From contig NC_064883.1 of the NCBI RefSeq assembly GCF_929443795.1, forward strand, positions 8,709,289 through 8,773,288: a stretch of 64,000 nucleotides of DNA, read 5' to 3'. The notes under the pieces were generated by a model, which had not been told where the DNA came from, made no database searches, and saw nothing but the letters and a program-made list of their open reading frames with translations. Source of the DNA: Astur gentilis (taxonomy: Eukaryota; Chordata; Aves; Accipitriformes; Accipitridae). Below, piece by piece: positions 55,601-64,000 of the stretch (the first letter of the stretch is position 1; each line of letters begins with the position of its first letter). A program made the position numbers and the translations under genes.

Positions 55601-58600
55601 AATCAACATTGACCAGTTATCTAGTAATGTGCCTGAAGATGGCCATTTTAAAAAACTGCAGTTTTCAAAAAAGTTATGTCTTGGAGATTACTTGCATCAT
55701 TAGTCACTGAAGAAGAGAAAAAGCAGGTTCTAAAGGAGAAGGAAAATAGCCAAGCATGTAAATTCAGAAGCACATGAAGAATAAAGCAACTGGCACTTAC
55801 TCAGAGCTGTTTGGATATTCTTTTCCCCATTCTTCACTTCTGTTAAAAACCCTTTCAAGAACTTTAAGCCTCTGTCAGGATGAACCCACGAAATAAAAAG
55901 AAACCATGTTTATAACAAAGTAACCCAAAGCATAACAAAGCCCCCAAAGTTGTAATACAATTCAGAAGTGCAATAAACTCAGAATTAAGGTGACATTTTC
56001 AACCTGAATTAAAAAAATGCAGCCACCTCCTCCAACCTCTCTCCTAGCCCAAGAAAAAACTCTTTGCTAAAACATTTCTGCTGCAGCCTGAAATCACCTG
56101 CTTGATGTTCTGGCCCAGCAGGATCAGTCACTCACTGTAATTTCACTTTTATGGGGAAAAAAAGGTTGCCTGCGATCACTTTTTCAGGCATTTTGGCGAA
56201 GTTGCAGTGATACAGCCACAGACAACACATTAAACTTGAAACTAGCCAGTTTGGATTGATGGAGCCTGTGGAAAATAACCAGTTTGCTCCATGTACCTAA
56301 GCTTGCACTGGTGAGAGGCCCCTCAATCCATCTCAGCAGTTCATAGTTTAAGTAGATGCAAGGCCATTACCTTTTCAGCCACAGAAGAGCCTCCGTAGCA
56401 GAGTTTCTAACTTGTGCTACACCAGCATTCACTTCATGGAGCACTATCTTCTGAAGGGTGTCAAACTCTTCTTTGTTGGTTATAAATTTCTGGTTTATTT
56501 TCTGGAGGAATAAACAAGAGGCGAGGCTTTAGGCTTTTAAAAACAGTGACCCATCCTATAAATACCACCTATTTGCCAGGACTCTTCCCCGCAAAGGCAT
56601 ACCACAGATCCCCAACCAAGTCCCACACTCCCCACGGCACGGCTGCCCTGCCACACTGGGCATGCCTTCCCTGGACACCAACCCAGACATATCTGGCTAG
56701 CCATCTGGCTAACACAACCAAAAAAAGGCACCTCAGTCAAAATTTTACATGGAACCTACCACTTCTGTCTTACAAAATGCTTTAGGTTCACATGGCATCC
56801 TCCACACTGGTGGAAAGGAGCTAAGTCACCCCGTTCTCCAAGCAAAGTCCCATTTGCCCCGAACTTCAAGTACAAACAAGATTACCTTCTGACAACTGCT
56901 AAGCTGCAAATTCTCAATTACACTTAGCAGTCATCAGCATGCTTAAGCTTTTTAATGTATTTCCAAATTTGTTATACACAACTCCTCACAAAAACAAGAG
57001 AGAAAATATATAAGGGGCAGATAAACAGATTCTTCTTCTACATTAAAGGAACAGTTGCCTATCACTTGACAATAAACATTTAAGGTTTTCCTTTTTTAAA
57101 TAACATTCTTCTCTCTTGTTATTTTCAGTCTTTTAGTGGCTACCTTCAGTAAGATAAGCGGATACCTGTCTTACTTTGCACCAAACAAATCTGAATGTAT
57201 GCAATGTTCCTTGCCATACACTCAGAAGATATGTTTTGCTTTTCTTTCTTCTTTTTCTTTTTTTCTTTTTCTTTTTTAAAGAAAAGCTATGAAAAGTCTC
57301 GCTATGAATACATCTTATCTCACAAGCAGCACTTCAAACCTTTTCAGACTTTGAGCTGGAAGAACTTCCAGAACAAGAACTGAGGCTGCAGGGTCTGCCC
57401 CGACCTGCTGAGAAGCTGCTTCTGAACGCAGTAACTTCCTCCTACTTGGTTGAGGAAAGGTGTTTTTTTTTTTTCCTCCTCCATTTGTTTTACCATCTAA
57501 AGTCAATATTGCTACCATCACATCATGATGTACAACCTATCCAGCTTAGAATCAAAGTCATATTCATTAGGTGTAACAGATGTTTTACCTGGCAGTCAAT
57601 CAAGTATTTTATAAGTTTGCACACAACAACTGGATTTAAACACAGCATATACTGTAGGAACAGAATTAGGGACATTTCAGAATTCTGATCTGACAGATGG
57701 TAACATTACCAAATATTAAATAGCCTTCCAGTATTGACTCCTACAACAACGATTCATGAGCTTTAGTGCCTAAAATAGATATTTAGTAAAAAAAAAAAAA
57801 AAAAAAAAATCAGTGCTAAAAATAAGCTGTTACCTTGATGTTACCTACAAAATCCATTTTAACAGGAGCAAAAACAGTTGGTCCCAGCTTGTCTAGAACA
57901 AAAAAAAAGGGCCATATTTTTAATTTGTGTCTTTTTCCAGTCCTCATGTCTTAGAAACAATTAATTTCATTTACTTTCTTAATAACCCTTCTAAATGGCA
58001 GGAGAATACTGAATGAACAACATAAACTGAAGTCTGTCTTCGGGGTAGAACCAATCCACCTCAGCTGGCACAAGTGTTAAAATACACTGACCTACAATTT
58101 GGAACTCTTCAAAAGGGTGCATGCTCACAGGGACCTCACATCCACCGTTAGATGCAGGGGTCAAGCAGGTGGGGGGCTGCACTGGCTGGAGGTAGAAGTC
58201 TGGAAAAATCAAATAGGTAGTACAGCTGATGGTGTGCTGTCAGCTGTACTGGATGTGTAGGGCATCCATGCTGCTCTTTTGAGGGGAAGAAACCGCTGTT
58301 CCAGATAGACCCATAGATTTTTAGACAGCTTATACGTGGGTCCCATCTGAATGAGAGTGGATCCTCTATAAAGCGAAGGAATGAGAAACATCTTTCACTA
58401 CCAGTCAAGTTGATTCTGCTGATAGGGACTGTTTCTATTATATCAGTTTAGCAAAGAACCGAATTCTCCAAACCAATGGCTCCACCTTTTCTCACAGCTG
58501 GCAGCAGTCAAAAGGAGCCAGAAGAAAAGAAGGAGCTGCTTACCAAGAACGGGCACAATTGCGTAACATGACTCCAGAAACTCTTCTGTTGGTATGCCCT

Positions 58601-61600
58601 CCTCCTCCCGAAGTTCAATATCACTGAACCTGGTGTCCAGGACAAGCAGAAGAGATTGTTACCTTAACAACTGCTTTTGTGCAACTTCTAAAGGCAAAAT
58701 TACATTTTATGCCCACTTCACTTGCATAGAAGTCAAATCTATATACATTGAACCACCAGCATGGCTTTTGTTTCACTAGGTTAAAGTAAATGACTGCAGA
58801 AAATACACATTTGAGGGTCTGCAAGCAAGGCCTGCAATTACAAACAAGGAAAAAACCTTCCACTCCACTCTGTACAGCTAATTCTACAAAGGATATCTTC
58901 TTCGATTACTGTGCTGTATGCAGTCGTGTTAAATAATCTCAGCAAATACAGCTTTACAGACAGAAGAGTCTTAAAAATGAGTCAATTAAAGGCTTAACAA
59001 AGTTTCAATAATCCTTTTAATTGAAATCTGTACTACCTATTGCTCATGACACTGAAGAAGGTAGGAGAATCATTTTCATTTCTGTCTTCCTCACACAGAG
59101 TCAATCCACTTAAAGAATTCGTTTCGGACTGCAGCAACTTGTGGGCACCACAGCTTTCTACAGCTTGCAGCTTGTTCTCTCCATCTTCTTTAATGCCTTA
59201 CATTTATAGGAAACAGAAGAAAAACAAAAATAGAAAAAGAAAACAGCCACATACCCATATTGTTATTCCTGTTCATCAAGATGCTTTCTATTTGAAGGAA
59301 GGCACTTGGATATCTGGATCATGCAAGTTTGAAAGTTTCCCTGCCAGCACCATGACTCTCACACCACAGGTCTGTTGGGTGCTCAGACCACATTTCAACC
59401 AGTCCCCTCCCCATTTCTTTTAATCAGACAGACCAAGCACCAGGCTCCAATGCAGGTGAGCCCACACATCCTCAGCGAGGACAGCCTTATGAGAGAAGAG
59501 CATTGAAGAAGTGATTGGGTGCAGCAGGGAGTAGACCCATCTCCTTGAAAGAAAGATTACTTGTCAGATGGCTGTAACTTCCCCAGCGCTGATAAAGTGG
59601 CATAGTGCATTTTCAAAAGCAAAAGAATAATAGTGACTTGTTTGCTCCTTCTGATAAGTAAGTAAACTGGCTGCTTAGATGAATACTGCTATGATTATCA
59701 AAGGCTGCTATGTTCTCCCCGATTTGTAGGAATATCTTTAAAGTTTCCCAGAAGAAGATCCAGGTGCCTCTTCCCTGCTGTAGTCTACTTTATTTCTTCT
59801 TTGGGATCAAGCACATCTGTTTCAAATACACAGAGCACTACATGAGCACCTCCAAAGGAAGACAGTGTCTTATAGATCCCATGCATGGTAAGACCTTCTG
59901 ACCTCATGGAGAACTGCAGAGAACAAGTCAAGAAGCAAAAATGATATATTCACAGCATCTGCAGCGTACAAGCCATGGCTACTACACAGTTTGCTGCCAG
60001 ACTGTCAAACTAGCATCCAATATTTCCCAGGGAACCTGTCTCTTCAGGAAAGGAATACTTTCAAGTGCCAGTGAGGATTATAGATCTGAAGTGGAACTGA
60101 GCTTCTGTCTGAAGGGATCAAGCTGCAAGGAACTCTCTTCCTCCAAATGAAGTCTGAAAGCAAGCTTGCAGCAGTCCCTATTACTTGCAGAACCACTGCA
60201 TAAGCCTGGTGCCGGGTGAAAAAAAGAACCCTTCGCGCCCAGTAACAGCAATGAGACTTCAGCCATTATCCTCAGCACAGAAGAAAATGGCCTCAGCCAT
60301 CACTGACCATGCCTCATTCACAAGCAAAGGGACTCTGCTAAGGAACTAGAGTTTGAGGGATGTCACTGATCTGTCCTTTACCAAGACACATGGGCTGGTG
60401 AGTAGAGAAACAGCCCAAGTCTGCAGTGACTCCCCAGGAGTGCTATGCAGAAAGCCTGGGGTCCTCTGAAATTTCAAACTCAAACACTGTAAGCCCTAAA
60501 TGTCAAACAGAAATTTCTTATGGGACTTGAGTGCTTGAGTGTTTTTAAAGATTGACTGCTCTTAATAAAGGGGAGAGGGAGGGAAGAGTATCCGAGGGAG
60601 GGAAGAGTATCCGAGGGAGGGAAGAGCTCCTGGGCTCACAGGGGGCAGGCAAATACAGCCATTGGCAAGACAGAGCCCCAGGCTGGCTGGGTCAGCCCAC
60701 CCCATACAGATGGCACTGCACATCCTACTCCATTCCATACTGCCAGAAAAACTCTACGACAAAAATGTGTGTACCCAAGACGGAACAGGCTTTTCTCTTT
60801 TTTGCACAGGAACAACCTCAGCAGCTAAATGATACCAACAACCTGACTTGAATTAGTTTGCTCTCTTTTCTTTAGCACTGTATTCTGGAGGTATTATGCT
60901 AAATGGTGACACGTGCATGTTATTCTGCAGGGACTTGCCATGCTACACAACACAACACCAGAAATGGGAAAAACTCCCAAGAGAACCCAAGTAAAAGCAA
61001 ATTCACCATGTTCATTAACTTGGGGTTAAAATCCTCAGCTGATTCACTGACTGCATACGTATGTTTTGGAATAACAGCCAGGCAGAGAAAGCTACTGTTC
61101 AAGATAGATACAGTCCATTCAACAGGACAAGCAGAAATCATATGTTATCTGGACAGACTTACCAAAATTAAGTTCAGCAGCCCTTAACAATATAGCTAGG
61201 TTGGATGGAATTTTATACTGAATTAGTTCAACAGTGTTTTACTGAAGTCACACACAAATCTAAGTTTCATGCTATTGCTAAGGTAATGGAAGAAATAAGG
61301 TGTTTTCTAGTATACTCTTAATTGCAGAAAAAGGGTTAATTTTCCATAAAGATTTGTCAGAGCAATCAAGAGGGACTACAAGGTCAACCCCTCCCAGACA
61401 GTACACAAAGCTTCAATGTCCCCCTTCTGACAATGCAGCCCTACATACTAGCAGAGGTGCCAGCATTCCCAGCGGAGGGGGCCCTCTGGGAATAAATATG
61501 TCTGTCCACAGTGCAAGAAGAGCCCAAACTCTGCCAGGCTGTATTGTTATGCATGTCAATCAGCATCTAGAGGAGCCTCCACTTGTCCAAAAAAGAATTT

Positions 61601-63799
61601 TTAATTTCCTTCCCCTTTCAGTCCCAAGTTAGCTACCAACAAGGGCAGGAGCTATGCTGGCAAGGCTTGACAATGGGCAGATATCAGACTAAAATACACT
61701 GACATTCCCTCTCCTGGGAAGCAAGGTATCAGCGCTCTCACAGGCAGACTACACCTCCCTCCATTTACACTTAAAGAGTAATGATTCTGGATAAAAGACA
61801 GTGTATATATTTACCTGCCAAATCCTCTGTTATGTGATCTTCAACAGAAACATCACTGCTCCCCTCATTTGTTTCCAGGTTTAAACATTCCACACTTTTA
61901 ATAAGGGTTTGCTCTTGATGGTTGATTTCTCCTTTTACAGAGCCATTTTCACAGGGATTTAATTCCATCTGCCTGAAGAAAGGGAAAGAATAATGGTTAG
62001 TGTATAAAACATTGCTTGGTAAGCTTTTTCCTGTGAAAACACACAAATAAAAATAACAGAAAGATAGTTCACAGAAATTATAGGCTGTCACAAGCTGCTC
62101 TGAGCAAAAGAACTTGTCTAAAATAATAAAAGGAACCAGGCAGCTCTTTGCAGCAAGTAGGATTAACAATTCAACCTCAGTTTACAGAGTTTGACTATAT
62201 TTACAATTACCTTTTTTAAAGAGAGACATAATAAAATATACAATTGATTACAAAAAAAGAAAATCACAGACAGGTATTGTAGCTAAAAGAATATCCCCTC
62301 ATTAGTACTTTAAAATATATACCCTTGCCTTCTACTCTACAAATCATAGCCTGCTCTCCATCAATGATTTTATGAGCTTATGGAGTGGAACCTAAGATGC
62401 AGGAAAGAGAACTGAAGTGGAAAGAGCTGGCTGGTGACTGACCAGTAATTCACCAAGTGGGTGGCTGAGAAAAAGAAAAGGGAAAGGGCTGCTAAAGAAG
62501 TGAGATGAAGTGGGGTGAGCTAGCTCCCTTTTGTTGCGTCTGCTTCCAAGTACACAGCTCAGATTCTGCCTCCATCCAGTACTAGTAACATTAGAGTAAA
62601 AAAATCAGAAAGAACAGACACTACCAAAACCAGATTAGAAACAGATTTACAGTAAAGACTTTTATTATACCTTTCCATTGAGGTGTGACTGGACAAGACA
62701 GAGTGCTTTATCTGTAAGATAAGTGGAGAGGGAGAATATTCTTTAAAGCAAGAAGACCGTATCACGCTTCTCACACTTCACATTTTATTAAACACAAGTT
62801 GGAGTCAGCAAAAAAGCTGAAAAGCTAAGCATACGCTCACTAATTCTCTGACCTGGAGGCTGTATACAGACAAACGTGAAAAAGGTGCTACATTATTACA
62901 CCGTTACATTACACCATTAAAATATTGAAAAGAAACAAACAAAAAACGAAAACCAGGAGACTTCTTTCAGAAGCTAGCTAGCAAGTCCCAAGTGAGACAC
63001 CATACAGCATGTGGAAAAGAAACAAGGCAGAGAGTTTTCTTTGCAATGATGTTTTCTTTACTTAAGAAAAAAAATATGAGAAAACAGAAGAAACGTGAGG
63101 CCAGATACCAGATATGGTGAGGTAATCTCACTTCCCAGATGCAGTGATGTATCTGCCTTCCTACATACACCTTAATCTGCTGTTTGCCAGAGATGCTCCG
63201 GTTTTGCTTAAGTAGTTGTGGATCCAGGATTCAAGAAAACGCCCTTGTCACTAAAAAGATAAGCTCATCAGCTAGTGTTGGCATATTACCAGAGTTCCGA
63301 TGCTGCAGTAGCTTAGAAGAGTAATAATTGCTGTGAGCTCCCACAACTTGCCATACAGTCAATGTATTTTGAAACACCACTGTCTGCAGCTGGAGCAGGC
63401 CCTGAAAGTTAATGCTTAATAACTTTCACCCGTCATTAAAAGTTAAAAGACTGGTCACTGCTTATTAAAAACTGGCCCTACCTCACTTGCAAACCACAAG
63501 AAATAGCAGAGTACATCCAGTAGGGGACTACACATTATAATATGGGTAAAAATGCATTCCCTACTTCTAGAAATGCTACTTTACAAAAGGGCTCCTTAGC
63601 ATCCATGCCAAGACTGAGAGAAGAGGATACTGGCCATTACCTTGTTCGTTCTGAGGACCGCTAAATGTGGGGATCCAGGTGGGGTCTGATGCAATAACTC
63701 AGAAGTGAAGGCAGTATTTGCAATCTGCATACATTCTTCAAGAGTCTTCAGGAAGGTGTCACATGTTGATTTTAAGAGAGCTCCCATATCAATCTCTCT
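52444..63799 (-). CDS. PLEKHA8: PLEKHA8 (FAPP2), Golgi glycolipid-transfer protein; last ten exons, 5' part outside window
   Basis: PLEKHA8 binds PI4P and ARF1 at the trans-Golgi through its PH domain and carries glucosylceramide with its C-terminal GLTP domain (family knowledge). Ten exons on the - strand join in one frame: 63799-63641, 62711-62671, 61972-61815, 59196-59037, 58629-58544, 57892-57834, 56501-56371, 55871-55801, 53608-53547, 52641-52444. They give 374 residues plus TGA. Residues 1-160 are the linker, and about 163-374 form the GLTP domain. The glycolipid headgroup-contact residues are present: Asp215, Asn219, Lys222, Trp262 and His300 (numbering within this window). The protein ends YEVHGLESDEVV, as in mammals. 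No break was seen. PH-domain exons should lie to the right of the window. A GLTP-only paralogue is unlikely, because the linker exons also match PLEKHA8. Confidence 0.96.
52642..53546 (-). other. PLEKHA8 intron, 0.9 kb
   Basis: A (TA)n run and T8 lie near 52,822-52,848. Nothing else recognised. Confidence 0.5.
53547..53608 (-). CDS. PLEKHA8: PLEKHA8 GLTP-domain exon, 62 nt, conserved His
   Basis: The acceptor TCCTTTAAG and donor GCA|GTAAGT enclose NAYGKTLRQHHGWVVRGVFA, which holds the conserved His of the lipid-binding site. Confidence 0.97.
53609..55800 (-). other. PLEKHA8 intron, 2.2 kb
   Basis: AT-rich, with an A14 run near 55,181-55,194. No exon or repeat family recognised. Confidence 0.5.
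55801..55871 (-). CDS. PLEKHA8: PLEKHA8 GLTP-domain exon, 71 nt
   Basis: The acceptor CCTGACAG and donor CTGA|GTAAGT enclose GLKFLKGFLTEVKNGEKNIQ. Confidence 0.96.
55872..57833 (-). other. PLEKHA8 introns on both sides of exon 56371-56501
   Basis: A pyrimidine (CTTTTT)n stretch lies at about 57,239-57,278, and an A run of about 22 at 57,788-57,809. No further exon recognised. Confidence 0.5.
56371..56501 (-). CDS. PLEKHA8: PLEKHA8 GLTP-domain exon, 131 nt, sugar-stacking Trp
   Basis: The acceptor TTCCTCCAG and donor AAAG|GTAATG enclose LQKIVLHEVNAGVAQVRNSA followed by TEALLWLKR. The Trp of LLWLKR is the family's sugar-stacking residue. Confidence 0.97.
57834..57892 (-). CDS. PLEKHA8: PLEKHA8 GLTP-domain exon, 59 nt, headgroup-binding Asp and Asn
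   Basis: The acceptor TGTTCTAG and donor AAG|GTAACA enclose KLGPTVFAPVKMDFVGNIK. The D---N motif (with Lys in the next exon) contacts the sugar headgroup in the GLTP family. Confidence 0.97.
57893..58543 (-). other. PLEKHA8 intron, 0.65 kb
   Basis: The flanking exons join perfectly in phase, so the open stretches here are not needed as exons. Nothing else recognised. Confidence 0.55.
58544..58629 (-). CDS. PLEKHA8: PLEKHA8 GLTP-domain exon, 86 nt
   Basis: A CAG acceptor and donor TTG|GTAAGC enclose FSDIELREEEGIPTEEFLES and CYAIVPVL, the conserved start of the GLTP domain. Confidence 0.96.
58630..59036 (-). other. PLEKHA8 intron, 0.4 kb
   Basis: Nothing recognised. Confidence 0.5.
59037..59196 (-). 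CDS. PLEKHA8: PLEKHA8 exon: end of linker and start of GLTP domain
   Basis: The acceptor AAATGTAAG and donor ATAG|GTAGTA enclose 160 nt. Most of it is a variable acidic linker, ending in SPTFFSVMSNR, the first helix of the GLTP fold. The acceptor pyrimidine tract is weak, but the phase is right on both sides. Confidence 0.88.
59197..61814 (-). other. PLEKHA8 intron, 2.6 kb, with a minisatellite
   Basis: Contains three copies of a 19-bp unit at 60,575-60,630. No exon is needed here, since the flanking phases match. Confidence 0.55.
60575..60630. repeat. 19-bp minisatellite, three copies
   Basis: The unit GAGGGAGGGAAGAGTATCC occurs twice exactly and a third time with CTCC replacing TATCC at the end. 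Confidence 0.9.
61815..61972 (-). CDS. PLEKHA8: PLEKHA8 linker exon, 158 nt
   Basis: The acceptor TTCTTCAG and donor GCAG|GTAAAT enclose QMELNPCENGSVKGEINHQE and an acidic tail. MEL--CENGS is shared with mammals; the remainder of this disordered linker is poorly conserved. Confidence 0.92.
61973..63640 (-). other. PLEKHA8 introns on both sides of exon 62671-62711
   Basis: AT-rich intronic sequence. No further exon or repeat family recognised. Confidence 0.5.
62671..62711 (-). CDS. PLEKHA8: PLEKHA8 linker exon, 41 nt
   Basis: The acceptor ATCTTACAG and donor AAAG|GTATAA enclose IKHSVLSSHTSMER, with the Arg codon split. It matches the short MKHP---H-S-ER piece of human PLEKHA8, and its phases fit the flanking exons exactly. 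Confidence 0.88.
63641..63799 (-). CDS. PLEKHA8: PLEKHA8 linker exon, 159 nt
   Basis: The acceptor CCCCACAG and donor AAG|GTAATG enclose 53 codons in phase 0-0. It contains LKTLEECMQIANTAFTSELL and TPPGSPHLAVL, a conserved block of the PLEKHA8 linker. Confidence 0.93.
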
Positions 63800-64000
63800 C
63801 TGTGGGGAGAAACCAATTGGAAGAAATGGACTCACCACAGAAGATCAGTTTGGAGCAACTGATGTCTGCAAAGTCCACAACTGCTACAGCCATGATTTCT
63901 GTTAAACATGTATTAAAATGCAATGTGTCAGCTGCTCAGAGAACTGGCACCACATACTACTCGGGCTATGCCCCCTCACAGCATTACCACTCTTGTCAGC

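Noticed and set aside
57239..57278. Pyrimidine-rich (CTTTTT)n stretch considered as a branch-point or acceptor tract
   Set aside because: It is on the + strand, while the gene is on the - strand, and no exon follows. It is a simple repeat.
57991..58212. Open frame on the - strand between two PLEKHA8 GLTP exons
   Set aside because: The flanking exons (58544-58629 and 57834-57892) join in the correct phase and complete the conserved sequence VPVLDKLGPTVFAP without it.
1..64000. CR1 LINE elements, the commonest avian repeat
   Set aside because: The characteristic CR1 3' end and its short ATTCTATG-type tail repeats were looked for on both strands and not convincingly found. Diverged internal fragments could have been missed by eye.

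Overview
This window looks like bird nuclear DNA. It carries two vertebrate genes split into many exons, avian-type class II endogenous retrovirus sequence with a tRNA-Trp-type primer site, and a solo LTR of a family that I recall as common in neoavian genomes. No bacterial-style operon, CRISPR array, tRNA or rRNA gene was seen. The exact species cannot be named from the sequence.

Region 1 (1-26,400, + strand) holds COLQ, the collagen-like tail subunit that anchors asymmetric acetylcholinesterase at the neuromuscular junction. Fifteen coding exons could be placed with consistent GT-AG junctions and an unbroken frame (1,152 nt, 383 residues plus stop). They run from the linker just before the collagen domain, through the Gly-X-Y exons, to the Cys-rich C-terminal domain and stop codon. 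The signal peptide and the proline-rich attachment domain lie upstream of the window.

Region 2 (26,400-52,440) is the intergenic gap between two genes that point tail to tail. It contains a 7.0-kb class II (betaretrovirus-like) provirus at 35,094-42,111, with two LTRs, a 5-bp target duplication, a PBS close to tRNA-Trp, and remains of gag, dUTPase, protease, RT, RNase H, integrase and env. Every coding region is broken. Its 3' end is a mosaic with two successive env-tail plus polypurine-tract modules, and a CpG-dense block sits between nucleocapsid and protease. About 200 bp further on is a complete 579-bp solo LTR (42,312-42,890) of a different family, again with a 5-bp duplication. The region from about 46.7 to 52.4 kb is probably the long 3' UTR of the next gene.

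Region 3 (52,444-63,799, - strand) holds the last ten coding exons of PLEKHA8 (FAPP2). They encode the linker and the whole C-terminal glycolipid-transfer (GLTP) domain, 374 residues plus stop. The N-terminal PH domain exons lie beyond the right edge.

The two genes are not known to work together. COLQ is a secreted synaptic structural protein, and PLEKHA8 moves glucosylceramide at the Golgi. In humans they are on different chromosomes (3p25 and 7p14-15), so their adjacency here marks a synteny join. No previously undescribed biological system could be demonstrated. The best candidates for a second look are the mosaic 3' end of the provirus, its CpG-dense insert, and an extra cysteine in the COLQ linker.
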